Source: Rubrivivax sp.
GTDB lineage: Bacteria; Pseudomonadota; Gammaproteobacteria; Burkholderiales; Burkholderiaceae_C
DNA length: 64,000 bases
Direction: 5' to 3'
Assembly: GCA_030653385.1 (NCBI GenBank)
Contig: JAURZM010000009.1
Coordinates: 100,443 to 164,442 of the forward strand
The notes beneath the pieces are model-generated. The model was not told the DNA's origin. It did not search any database and saw nothing but the letters and a program-made list of their open reading frames with translations. The position numbers and the translations under genes were made by a program. Positions 51,239 to 59,689 of the stretch are shown piece by piece. Each line of letters starts with the position of its first letter. Position 1 is the first letter of the stretch.

Positions 51239-52350
51239 GCCAGGGCGATGGCAGAGCAGGGCGCGCCGTCTACATCAACGGCAAGTTCAGCGCTCAGCGC
51301 ACGACAGGTGTGCAACGTTATGCGGCCCACATCGTCCGGGCGCTGGACCAGCAGGCACCCTCCGCCGTCGGCTTGAGGCTGGTGTTGTTGTGTCCACCGC
51401 AGGCCACGCTTCCTGCCCTGCAGCACATCGAGGTTCGGCGCGTGGGGCCGGCCCAACTGCCCTTGCACTTGTGGGAACAGACGGTGCTGCCGTTCGCGGC
51501 GCGTAGCGGCTTGCTGCTCAACCTGGCCGGTTCTGCGCCGCTGCTGTCGGCACGCCAGTGCGTGACACTTCACGATGCTGCGGTGTTCGACCACCCCGAG
51601 GCCTACACCGGGGTCTTTGTTACCTGGTACAGAGCTTTGTTCAGGCACCATGCAACACATGCCCACAAGATTTTCACGGTTTCGCGGTTTTCCCGCGCTC
51701 GGCTGGCGGCGCGCTTGTGCTTGGCGCCGGAAGACATCGGCGTGGTTCACAACGGTGGCGGTCATTTGGACGCGGTGCTGGCCGACGACCGCATCCTCGA
51801 CCTGCATGGCCTGCGAGGCTGCCGCTACCTGCTGGCGGTGGGCAGCGCCAGTGCAACGAAGAACATCGATCGCCTGGAGCAGGCTTTTGCCAGCCTGTCG
51901 ACGGCGACAGACGTCCGCCTGGTCATCGTGGGCGGCGGCAATGCCCAGGTGTTTGTGGGGTCTGCCGCCCAAGAGCCTGGTTTCGACACGACCCGAGTAC
52001 TGCGCACAGGTCCGCTGGATGACGCACCGTTGAAGGCCCTTTACCAGCACGCCCAGGCGCTGGTCTTTCCATCCGTCTACGAAGGTTTTGGCCTGCCGCC
52101 GCTGGAGGCGATGAGCTGCGCCTGCCCGGTAGCGGCCGCCCGTGCAGCATCAATGCCGGAAGTGTGTGGCGAGGCCGCACTCTACTTCGACCCGCTGTCG
52201 GTGCAAGATATCGCAAACGCGCTGCAGCGATTGCTTTCGGAGCCGCAACTGCGCCACCGGCTGGCCGCGGCGGGGCCCGCGCAGGCGGCCAGATTCTCGT
52301 GGCAGGAGGCGGCGCTGGAACTGCGCGGCCATATCGGGGCGCTGGCATGA
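51235..52350 (+). CDS. Glycosyltransferase, GT4 family, 371 aa
   Basis: GT-B fold: YINGKFSAQRTTGVQRYA near the N-terminus, a central KNIDRLEQAF, and the E-x7-E motif in EGFGLPPLEAMSCACPVAAA. The architecture resembles mannosyltransferase-like enzymes of capsule loci. The GTG start overlaps the dehydratase stop; ATGA overlap with the next glycosyltransferase. It starts a run of genes linked to the ABC exporter. Donor unknown. Confidence 0.88.
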   Translation: MSQGDGRAGRAVYINGKFSAQRTTGVQRYAAHIVRALDQQAPSAVGLRLVLLCPPQATLPALQHIEVRRVGPAQLPLHLWEQTVLPFAARSGLLLNLAGSAPLLSARQCVTLHDAAVFDHPEAYTGVFVTWYRALFRHHATHAHKIFTVSRFSRARLAARLCLAPEDIGVVHNGGGHLDAVLADDRILDLHGLRGCRYLLAVGSASATKNIDRLEQAFASLSTATDVRLVIVGGGNAQVFVGSAAQEPGFDTTRVLRTGPLDDAPLKALYQHAQALVFPSVYEGFGLPPLEAMSCACPVAAARAASMPEVCGEAALYFDPLSVQDIANALQRLLSEPQLRHRLAAAGPAQAARFSWQEAALELRGHIGALA

Positions 52351-53474
52351 AAGTGCTGCAGATCAGCAAGTTCTACCCACCCGTCATGGGGGGCATCGAG
52401 TCGGTGGCCTGGGAGCTGACCGAAGGCCTCAACCGGGCGGGCGTGCGGGCCGACGTGCTGTGTTCCAACCAGGTGCCCCGGATGTCACACGAAACCGCAG
52501 CTTCGGGGTACACGATCACCCGGGCGGCGTCAATGGGCATGGTGCTGTCGACCTCTATCGCGCCGGTCATGGCGCGGGTCTTGCGACAAGTGAACGCCGC
52601 CTACGATGTGATTCACGTGCACATGCCCGACCCGATGGCTGCGCTGGCCATTTGGGCGGCCCAGCCGCGCGGGACCGTGGTGGTGCACTGGCACAGCGAC
52701 GTCATCCGCCAACGCAAGACCCTCAAGCTGTACGAACCGCTGCAGCGCTGGCTGTTGGCGCGCGCGGACGCCATCGTGGCCACCAGTCAACCCTACGCCG
52801 ACGCCTCCGCCGTGCTGCAGGCCTGGCGCGGCAAGATCGAAGTCATCCCCATCGGCATCAGCGACAATTGCGGCCTGGTGGGCAGCGACAGGGCTGATGC
52901 CGTGCGTCAGCGCTTTCGCGGCCGAAGGATGGTGTTTGCCCTCGGGCGCATGACCTACTACAAGGGATTCGACGTTCTGATCGAGGCTGCAGCTGCCCTG
53001 CCCGACGACTGCGTGGTGGTCATCGGAGGTGAAGGCGAATTGCTCGACCAATACCGGGCGCTGGTGGCCAGGCGCGGCCTGGCCGGGAAGGTGCATTTGC
53101 TGGGACACATCAACGACGACGAACTGCCGAGCCACTTCGCCGCCTGCGATGTGTTCTGCATGCCATCGACGGTGCGCGCCGAAGCCTATGGCGTGGCGAT
53201 GGTCGAAGCCATGGTCATGGCCAAGCCCATCGTCGCCTCTGACATCGCCGGCTCGGGGGTGCCCTGGGTCAACGTCAATGGCCGCACCGGTTTCAATGTG
53301 CCAGTGGGTCAAGCCTCGGCGTTGGCCGACGCCCTGATCGGCATCCTGTCTAACGCCGAGCTGCGGCAACGCCTTGGGTCGGCTTCCCGGCAGCGCTACA
53401 TCGACGACTTCCATGCCCCATTGATGACCGAGCGCACATTGAACCTGTACCGGCGGCTGGCCCGCCGGACCTGA
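52347..53474 (+). CDS. Glycosyltransferase, GT4 family, 375 aa
   Basis: GT-B fold. FYPPVMGGIESVAWELTEGL is the glycine-rich acceptor-side loop; VVHWHSDVIRQRKTLKLYEPL, GRMTYYKGFDVLIEAA and EAYGVAMVEAMVMAKPIVASD (E-x7-E) follow. The final residues are basic. It is co-translated with the preceding GT and followed by the exporter genes. Donor unknown. Confidence 0.9.
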   Translation: MKVLQISKFYPPVMGGIESVAWELTEGLNRAGVRADVLCSNQVPRMSHETAASGYTITRAASMGMVLSTSIAPVMARVLRQVNAAYDVIHVHMPDPMAALAIWAAQPRGTVVVHWHSDVIRQRKTLKLYEPLQRWLLARADAIVATSQPYADASAVLQAWRGKIEVIPIGISDNCGLVGSDRADAVRQRFRGRRMVFALGRMTYYKGFDVLIEAAAALPDDCVVVIGGEGELLDQYRALVARRGLAGKVHLLGHINDDELPSHFAACDVFCMPSTVRAEAYGVAMVEAMVMAKPIVASDIAGSGVPWVNVNGRTGFNVPVGQASALADALIGILSNAELRQRLGSASRQRYIDDFHAPLMTERTLNLYRRLARRT

Positions 53475-53493
53475 AGAGTCACGGAAGCTGAAC

Positions 53494-54654
53494 TTGGAAC
53501 CATTGCCTTCCTCACCCACGCCTGCGCCAGCGCCGGCCCCTGCGCCATCACGTTGGAAGCGGCTGCGCCGACATGTCAACGGCATCTTCGTGCTCACGGT
53601 CATGGTGCCCACGATCCTGGCAGCGCTGTACTACGGTCTTGTCGCTTCGGACGTGTACATCTCGGAAGCTCGCTTCGTCATCCGCTCGCCCCAACGCACC
53701 GCACCCACGGGCCTGGGCGCGCTGCTGCAGGGCACCGGCCTGGGACGGGCCCAGGACGACACTTACTCGGTGCACGACTACGTGCTCAGCCGCGATGCCT
53801 TGCGCGAACTGGACGACAAGCTGAAGGTGCGCGCCGCCTACAGCGACACGTCGGTGGACTTCTTCAACCGCTTTCCGGGCCTTCAGGGTGACGAGAGCTT
53901 CGAGGCGCTGCACCGCTACTACCTTAAGCACGTGGTCATCGAGTACGACGCAACGTCGTCGATCTCGGTCTTGCGCACCCGGGCCTACAACGCCCAGCAC
54001 GCCAAGGACGTGAATGAACTGCTGCTGCAGATGGGCGAGCGGCTGGTCAACAGCCTGAACACGCGCAGCCGACAGGACCTGGTGGAAGTGGCGCAGAAGG
54101 AAGTGACGCTGGCCGAAGAACGCACACGTGCAGCGGCCGCGTCGCTGTCTTCCTTCCGCGCCGACCGGGGTGTCTTCGACCCCGACCGCCAGAGTGCGAT
54201 GCAGCTGCAAGGCGTGGCCAAGCTGCAGGAAGAGCTGTTTGCCGCCGAGACCCAGCTGGCGCAACTGCGCCAGGTGTCGCCCAACAACCCCCAAGTGGCC
54301 GGAATGGCCAGCCGCGTCGAGGCGCTGCGGCGCCAGGCCGCCTCTGAGACCAGCAAGGTGACCGGGCGCGACGGGTCGTCGTTGACCGCCAAGTCACCCG
54401 GCTTTGACCGACTTGCGCTGGAAAAAGGTTTCGCGGACCGGCAGCTGGCCACCGCGCTGGCTTCGCTGGAGTCGGCGCGCAGTGAAGCAGCTCGCAAGCA
54501 GCTGTACCTGGAGCGGCTGGTGCAGCCCAATCTGCCCGACAAGGCGATGGAACCGCGTCGCCTGCGATCGGTGGCCATGGTGCTGCTGCTCGGTCTGGTG
54601 TGCTGGGGTGTCCTGAGCCTGGTGGTGGCGAGTGTTCGTGAGCACACCGACTGA
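53494..54654 (+). CDS. KpsE/CtrB-like capsule polysaccharide export inner-membrane protein, 386 aa
   Basis: Polysaccharide co-polymerase family (PCP-3) protein linking the ABC exporter to the outer membrane. A Pro/Ala-rich N-terminus precedes helix 1 (IFVLTVMVPTILAALYYGLVASDVYISEARFVIRSPQ region, bases about 53580-53690). A long periplasmic coiled coil (EVTLAEERTRAAAASL) follows, then a C-terminal helix (VAMVLLLGLVCWGVLSLVVASV). TTG start after GGAAG. The end overlaps kpsM. Confidence 0.88.
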   Translation: MEPLPSSPTPAPAPAPAPSRWKRLRRHVNGIFVLTVMVPTILAALYYGLVASDVYISEARFVIRSPQRTAPTGLGALLQGTGLGRAQDDTYSVHDYVLSRDALRELDDKLKVRAAYSDTSVDFFNRFPGLQGDESFEALHRYYLKHVVIEYDATSSISVLRTRAYNAQHAKDVNELLLQMGERLVNSLNTRSRQDLVEVAQKEVTLAEERTRAAAASLSSFRADRGVFDPDRQSAMQLQGVAKLQEELFAAETQLAQLRQVSPNNPQVAGMASRVEALRRQAASETSKVTGRDGSSLTAKSPGFDRLALEKGFADRQLATALASLESARSEAARKQLYLERLVQPNLPDKAMEPRRLRSVAMVLLLGLVCWGVLSLVVASVREHTD

Positions 54655-55453
54655 TTCCTTGCCTGACCCGGGCGGCAGTTTCTGGCGTTCGCTGATGGTG
54701 CAGCGCCGGGTCATCGGCGCGCTGATGATGCGCGAGGTCATCACGCGCTTTGGCCGCCACAACCTGGGGGCCTTGTGGCTCGTTGCCGAGCCAATGATTT
54801 TCACATTAGGCGTGGCTGCGGTTTGGGCCTCGGCAGGCCTGAATCGCCATTCGGCGATCCCGATCATTGCTTTTGCCATCACCGGCTACTCTTCGGTGTT
54901 GATGTGGCGCAATACGGTGGGCCATTGCGCGCGTGCGATTCAGATCAACATCAACTTGCTCTACCACCGCAACGTCAAGGTGATCGACGTGCTACTCACG
55001 AGGATCGCGCTGGAGATCGGCGGCGCCACAGCGTCCTTCATCATCCTGACCATCATCTTTGTCAGCATCGAGTGGATGTCAATGCCGATGGACCCGATGC
55101 GCGTGGTGTTCGGTTGGCTGATGCTGGCCTGGTTCGGCGCAGCGCTCTCGCTCACTGTGGGCGCTGCCACTGCGTATACGCCCATCGTCGAGCGCATCTG
55201 GCAGCCAATGGCCTACCTGCTGTTTCCCTTGTCGGGCGCGGCCTACATGGCCGATTGGCTGCCCATCAACGCACGCGAGATTCTTCTGTTGCTTCCTATG
55301 GTGCACAGCGTGGAAGTCATCCGAGAAGGCTTCTTTGGCGGCGTGGTGCGCTACCACTACGACATGGGCTACATGGCGATGTGCAACCTGGGCCTGACGC
55401 TGACCGGGCTGTGGCTCGTGCGTGACGCCAGCTACCGGGTCGAGGCCGAATGA
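54638..55453 (+). CDS. kpsM: KpsM-like ABC-2 transporter permease for polysaccharide export, 271 aa
   Basis: Six-helix permease of the capsule or O-antigen ABC exporter. The start region [28 protein letters not shown] includes the amphipathic helix and MxReixtRyg motif typical of KpsM/Wzm. It is 271 aa from GTG 54638; GTG 54632 is two codons upstream. It overlaps kpsE and shares ATGA with kpsT. AT-richer codons appear from here on. Confidence 0.9.
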   Translation: MSTPTDSLPDPGGSFWRSLMVQRRVIGALMMREVITRFGRHNLGALWLVAEPMIFTLGVAAVWASAGLNRHSAIPIIAFAITGYSSVLMWRNTVGHCARAIQININLLYHRNVKVIDVLLTRIALEIGGATASFIILTIIFVSIEWMSMPMDPMRVVFGWLMLAWFGAALSLTVGAATAYTPIVERIWQPMAYLLFPLSGAAYMADWLPINAREILLLLPMVHSVEVIREGFFGGVVRYHYDMGYMAMCNLGLTLTGLWLVRDASYRVEAE

Positions 55454-56127
55454 TCCTGATCGAAGACGTCAGCAAGGTCTACCGCACGCGCCAGGGCCCG
55501 CGCACGGTGCTTGACCATGTGAACCTGCGGCTGGAGCCGGGCCGCAATGTCGGCATCCTGGGCCGCAACGGTGCCGGCAAGTCGACCCTGATCCGCTTGC
55601 TCAGTGGCGCCGAGCGACCCACCAGTGGCCGCATCCGCCGCACGATGAGCGTGTCATGGCCGCTGGCCTTTGGCGGTGCTTTCCAGAACCACCTGACCGG
55701 ACTGGACAACCTGAAGTTCGTCTGCCGAATATATGGCGTGGATTACAAGCCGCTGGTGCCGTTTGTCGAGGACTTCACCGAACTTGGGGTCTATTTCCGC
55801 GAGCCGGTGTCGCACTACTCACACGGCATGCTCAGCCGCTTGGCGTTTGCGCTGTCAATGGCGGTCGAGTTCGACTGCTTCCTGATCGACGAAGCCATGG
55901 TCGTTGGCGACGCACGCTTTCACGAGCGCTGCCACGTCGAGCTGTTCGAGAAACGACGCGACCGGGCCTTCATCCTGGTGTCGCACGAGCCCAATGTGAT
56001 CAGGACCTACTGCGAACGTGCCTGCGTGCTGGTCAACGGGAAGTTGCATCAGTTCGACACCGTCGACGACGCCTACGCCTTCTACGAAGCTCAGCCCGCC
56101 GGCCCGCCGCCTGCGGTGGAAGTGTGA
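55450..56127 (+). CDS. kpsT: KpsT-like ABC transporter ATP-binding protein for polysaccharide export, 225 aa
   Basis: ATPase of the exporter. Walker A is [11 protein letters not shown]; the short signature loop is [18 protein letters not shown], as in KpsT; Walker B is [13 protein letters not shown]; the switch His is in LVSHEPNVI. The length is like KpsT (about 220 aa), so it lacks the C-terminal substrate-recognition domain of Wzt, arguing for a Kps-type (capsule) system. Confidence 0.93.
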   Translation: MILIEDVSKVYRTRQGPRTVLDHVNLRLEPGRNVGILGRNGAGKSTLIRLLSGAERPTSGRIRRTMSVSWPLAFGGAFQNHLTGLDNLKFVCRIYGVDYKPLVPFVEDFTELGVYFREPVSHYSHGMLSRLAFALSMAVEFDCFLIDEAMVVGDARFHERCHVELFEKRRDRAFILVSHEPNVIRTYCERACVLVNGKLHQFDTVDDAYAFYEAQPAGPPPAVEV

Positions 56128-56134
56128 AACCGGC

Positions 56135-57649
56135 ATGAGAGTTTTGCTTGAATTGCGCCCGGCCCTGGACGGCCACGCCGGCATTCCGCAAGAAACCCGC
56201 CTGCTGTTCCGCGGCCTGGCGGGCATGGAAGGCGTGGACGTGCTCGGCCTGATCCAGAGCAGCAACCTGGTGGTGGATGCCGGCCTGCCGTTGCTGCGCG
56301 GCCGCCTGGCGGATGCGCGCGAGGCCGCGCACAGCATCGACCGGCTCTCTCAGGTGGTGGTGTCCTTGCAGCAGGGCGCCTCGGCCAACCGGCTGGAGCA
56401 CGTGCGCAAGAAGTTCCTGAAGCTGGCCGGACCGATCTCAGGCGCGGCCAAGGACGTGGTGGGCTTGAAGGTGCCCCTTACGGGCTTTGATGCAGCACAC
56501 TTCAAGGACTATGTCTGGCGCGCGTTTTTTGCCAGAACCTTGCCAGTGGAAGACTTCAATGCCGTCACCACACGCGAGTTCAGAATCCTTCGCTGGCCAT
56601 GGGCCTATGTCAATGCGCTGGGCGCCGCCACGGGCGCGATGGGGCATGCACTGTATCCGCGGGTGGATACCGAAGGCATCGACCTGATGATTGCCGAGAC
56701 GCCGTACCCGGGGCGGGTGAACCGCGGCACCCAACTGGTGGTGCGCTACCACGACGCGATTCCGCTGCTGATGCCGCACACCATCAAGGACCGCGGTCAT
56801 CACCGTGCGATGCACTACCGGGCCTTGAAGCGAAACGCGGCGGACGGCGCCTGGTTTGCCTGCGTGTCCGAAGCCACGCGCAGTGATCTGCTGTCGGTGC
56901 TGCCCGAGGTGGCATCACGCGCGGTGACCATTCCGAACATGATTTCGCACAACTACTTCGCTGAGACCGCATCGGCGGCACGTGTGCCCGAAATCATTTG
57001 GAGCCGCAAAAATAGACAGGCACCATATTCGGGTGGCGCCGAAGTCGAGGCTGAGGCATCACTGCGCGGCGACCTGCCTTATTTGTTGATGGTGTCCACC
57101 GTCGAGCCACGCAAGAACTATCTTGCGCTGCTGGATGCCTGGGAGCTCCTGCGGAACAGCGGCTTCCCGCACTTGCATCTGGTTTGCGTAGGAAACCTGG
57201 GTTGGGACCATGAAGCCATCATGCGTCGCTTCACGCCCTGGCTAGGCCGCGGCGGCCTGCACCTGCTAGAAGACGTGCCCGCGGCCGACTTGCGGCTGCT
57301 GTACCGTCACGCACGGCTCACTGTGTGTCCAAGTTTTGGCGAAGGCTTCGACTTCTCGGGTGTCGAAGCCATGCGCAGCGGGGGGGTGGTGGTGGCATCT
57401 GACATTGCGGTGCACCGCGAGGTGTATGCCGACGCGGCGGAGTATTTCAGCCCGTACTCCGCTGCTATGCTTGCCAGTTGCATGCGTGATCTGCTGGACA
57501 CCAATGCGGCGTCAAGGCGTGAACAGTTGGTGCTGCGCGGCAAGGAAGTCTCAGCTCGATACTTGCCTGAACGCGTGATGCCGCAGTGGCAAGACTTTCT
57601 GCTCTCGCTGGCGTCAGTGGCAAACCCTGGGGACCGAGTGAGACCTTGA
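56135..57649 (+). CDS. Large glycosyltransferase, GT4-like, 504 aa
   Basis: GT-B protein with an unusually long N-terminal half: about 240 residues before VVRYHDAIPLLMPHTIKD. The C-terminal half has VSTVEPRKNYLALLDAW, VGNLGWDHEAIM and the E-x7-E-like EGFDFSGVEAMRSGGVVVASD. It is larger than a typical GT4 enzyme (about 370 aa). ATG 56135 starts 8 bases after the kpsT stop. Base composition is lower in GC than in the upstream genes. Donor unknown. Confidence 0.85.
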   Translation: MRVLLELRPALDGHAGIPQETRLLFRGLAGMEGVDVLGLIQSSNLVVDAGLPLLRGRLADAREAAHSIDRLSQVVVSLQQGASANRLEHVRKKFLKLAGPISGAAKDVVGLKVPLTGFDAAHFKDYVWRAFFARTLPVEDFNAVTTREFRILRWPWAYVNALGAATGAMGHALYPRVDTEGIDLMIAETPYPGRVNRGTQLVVRYHDAIPLLMPHTIKDRGHHRAMHYRALKRNAADGAWFACVSEATRSDLLSVLPEVASRAVTIPNMISHNYFAETASAARVPEIIWSRKNRQAPYSGGAEVEAEASLRGDLPYLLMVSTVEPRKNYLALLDAWELLRNSGFPHLHLVCVGNLGWDHEAIMRRFTPWLGRGGLHLLEDVPAADLRLLYRHARLTVCPSFGEGFDFSGVEAMRSGGVVVASDIAVHREVYADAAEYFSPYSAAMLASCMRDLLDTNAASRREQLVLRGKEVSARYLPERVMPQWQDFLLSLASVANPGDRVRP

Positions 57650-57687
57650 GACCACCGTCTCTCTTCAATACATCTACAGGAACACAG

Positions 57688-58524
57688 ATGTCCGACTTGA
57701 ATCAGATATTCGACGAGATCCGAAAGTCCGAAATGAACGACTGGGTGGGGGGTTCGGATCCGGAGGCTGTCGGTGACGGTTGCGTTGGCATCTTGCGTCG
57801 CTATTTGACGATCAACGCTTCAAGTCGATTGCTCGATTTCGGATGCGGCATCGGTCGGGTGTTGCTGTCGGTGCTGAAGCACAACCCTGCAGTTGGCCAC
57901 GTCACAGGTTTTGACATCATGCCGCAGGTCATCAGTTTCTGCGAGAAGCACATTGCAGACAACTTTCCCCAGACCTCGTTTGAACTGATGCAGGGCAGCA
58001 ATGACCACTACGATCTGTTTATTGCAGCTGCTTCCGAAAGCAAGCCCAAGAGTCATTCGACGCTGCTGGGTCAGTATGGGTCGTCCTTCACTGGGGCCTA
58101 CGCGTTCTCGGTCTTCACTCATTTGGAAAGAGCCGACTTTCAGGCGCTGCTGAAACTGTTGGCCGACTTGCTTGAGCCTGGTGGTGAATTGTTGTTCACG
58201 GCCTTTCTGCTGACGCCGTACTCGCGTCGTGCAATCGAGGAGCGAACGGCACTCTTTCCCTTTGGCGAAACGGCATTGGAAGACAACGGCTCTATCTTCA
58301 TTGGAAACCCGAGCGACCGCTTGGCCTTCATTGCCTTTGACCTGCCGCTGGTCGAGCAGATGGTCTTTGATGCAGGACTGATCCTTTCTCATGTGGAGCA
58401 CGGCTCTTGGACGGGATCGGGTTTTGCAGCCACGCTGCAGGACGTGATCGTGTGCCGTCGACCCCGCGTTCTACAAGGTGCGATTCAGCACGTCGCCATC
58501 GTGCCGCGGCCTCTGCGGACCTAA
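57688..58524 (+). CDS. SAM-dependent methyltransferase, 278 aa
   Basis: Class I methyltransferase. Motif I is LLDFGCGIGRVLLSVL, GHVTGFDIMPQ is the acidic-loop region, and FSVFTHLERADFQALL and LLEPGGELLFTAFLL follow. Its acceptor in the polysaccharide pathway is unknown. The gene is distinctly AT-richer than its surroundings: in bases 57661-57720 only 25 of 60 are G or C, against a window that is otherwise mostly two-thirds GC. Confidence 0.82.
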   Translation: MSDLNQIFDEIRKSEMNDWVGGSDPEAVGDGCVGILRRYLTINASSRLLDFGCGIGRVLLSVLKHNPAVGHVTGFDIMPQVISFCEKHIADNFPQTSFELMQGSNDHYDLFIAAASESKPKSHSTLLGQYGSSFTGAYAFSVFTHLERADFQALLKLLADLLEPGGELLFTAFLLTPYSRRAIEERTALFPFGETALEDNGSIFIGNPSDRLAFIAFDLPLVEQMVFDAGLILSHVEHGSWTGSGFAATLQDVIVCRRPRVLQGAIQHVAIVPRPLRT

Positions 58525-58579
58525 GCGGCGGCACCTCAACACGAGCAACCAGGCGCACTGCACTGCGTGCGCAACAGCA

Positions 58580-59488
58580 ATGGATGACTATCAGCTACAC
58601 CGCCAGCGCGTGTTCCTGCCCTATGTCGGAGTGCATGCAAGAGGGATTGAAGTTGGCCCGGGTTACCGTCCCACCTTCGCCAAGGCCGCTGGTTATGCTG
58701 TCACGGTTGTGGATCACTGCGGGACGGCAGAACTGATCGCCAAGTACACCGCCGACACGAATGTGCCGCGTGAACTGGTGGCGCAGATCGAGGAGGTTGA
58801 CGTCGTCTGGACCGAAGGCTCTTACAAGGATCTTCCGGGCCTAGGTGGCGCAGTCGACTACATCGTGGCGAGCCACGTCATTGAGCACACCACTGACGTC
58901 TGCGGGTTTCTGATGGACTGCTCTTCCCTGCTGTCAGACAGGGGAGTGTTGCTGCTGGCCATTCCCGATCGCTCGTGTGTTCTGGACTTTTACCGGCCAG
59001 CCAGCACCCTGGGCGATGTGTTGCTCGCGCACGTGGACCCTCAAGCTTACGACGTCAAGTCGCGTATGGATGAGGTTTGGTACGGCGCCTTGCTAGACGG
59101 TGGCGGCGCATGGTCGCTGGAGCACCTCACACTCGCTACGCGCGAGGGTCGGGTGCCTCTGCCTCAACATGGCGCCAATGTGGGGGGGCATGTTTGGATG
59201 CAATCGCTGGCTCAGGCAAAGGCTCGGCAGGACAGTGCTTCCCGAGCTTACCGGGACGCACACCGATGGGCACTTGACCCGCACAGCTTTGCTGAGATCG
59301 TCGGATTTCTCGAGGTTTTCGCTGCTCTTGGACTTCACATGGAAGCCCTTCCGGGCGGGTTCGGCTGTGAGTTTTATGCGGTGCTGCGCAAGCAGAGGAC
59401 GGTGGTTGGCGTCAACTCGACCGAACTAGAGTCCGTGCGCTCGCGTGCCATGCAGGCACGACGTCAGCGCGTCGTTCCCCCAGCTTAG
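58580..59488 (+). CDS. SAM-dependent methyltransferase-like protein, 302 aa
   Basis: Methyltransferase-fold protein with a modified motif I, IEVGPGYRPTFAKAAGY, then VVDHCGTAELI, and VASHVIEHTTD as motif II. This architecture recurs in loci that decorate surface glycans. ATG 58580 was chosen because conserved sequence begins there; the frame is open to 58478. The stop TAG (59486-59488) is followed in the same frame by coding-like sequence, so the gene may be truncated. AT-rich relative to the window. Confidence 0.75.
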   Translation: MDDYQLHRQRVFLPYVGVHARGIEVGPGYRPTFAKAAGYAVTVVDHCGTAELIAKYTADTNVPRELVAQIEEVDVVWTEGSYKDLPGLGGAVDYIVASHVIEHTTDVCGFLMDCSSLLSDRGVLLLAIPDRSCVLDFYRPASTLGDVLLAHVDPQAYDVKSRMDEVWYGALLDGGGAWSLEHLTLATREGRVPLPQHGANVGGHVWMQSLAQAKARQDSASRAYRDAHRWALDPHSFAEIVGFLEVFAALGLHMEALPGGFGCEFYAVLRKQRTVVGVNSTELESVRSRAMQARRQRVVPPA

Positions 59489-59689
59489 TGGGGCGTTGGC
59501 TCGGTGCTCGGATACCTCGACTCGTGTTCTGTAAGTGTCGGTAAGGCACAGCATGTGGAGGGCCAGACCTACGGCCCGGAAGGCGAGCCTTCGGAGTGGA
59601 TCGAACTCTGGCTGGACGGACGATGGGTCGCCACAAGTGCGGTGGCCCGTGCGGCGGGTTCGCGGCGCTGCCGAACCTCGCGCGCCAGC
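59489..59689 (+). pseudogene. In-frame coding-like remnant after the methyltransferase stop
   Basis: This 201-base gap stays open in the frame of the preceding gene after its TAG and encodes coding-like sequence with LGYLDSCSVSVGK, HVEGQTYGPEGEPS and WIELWLDGRWVATS. That pattern (GxLD ... V.G......P.....ELWLDG) resembles short domains seen in glycosyltransferase and methyltransferase fusions. It may be the C-terminal part of a longer original protein, cut by a nonsense change and by the convergent gene starting at 59690. Confidence 0.45.
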
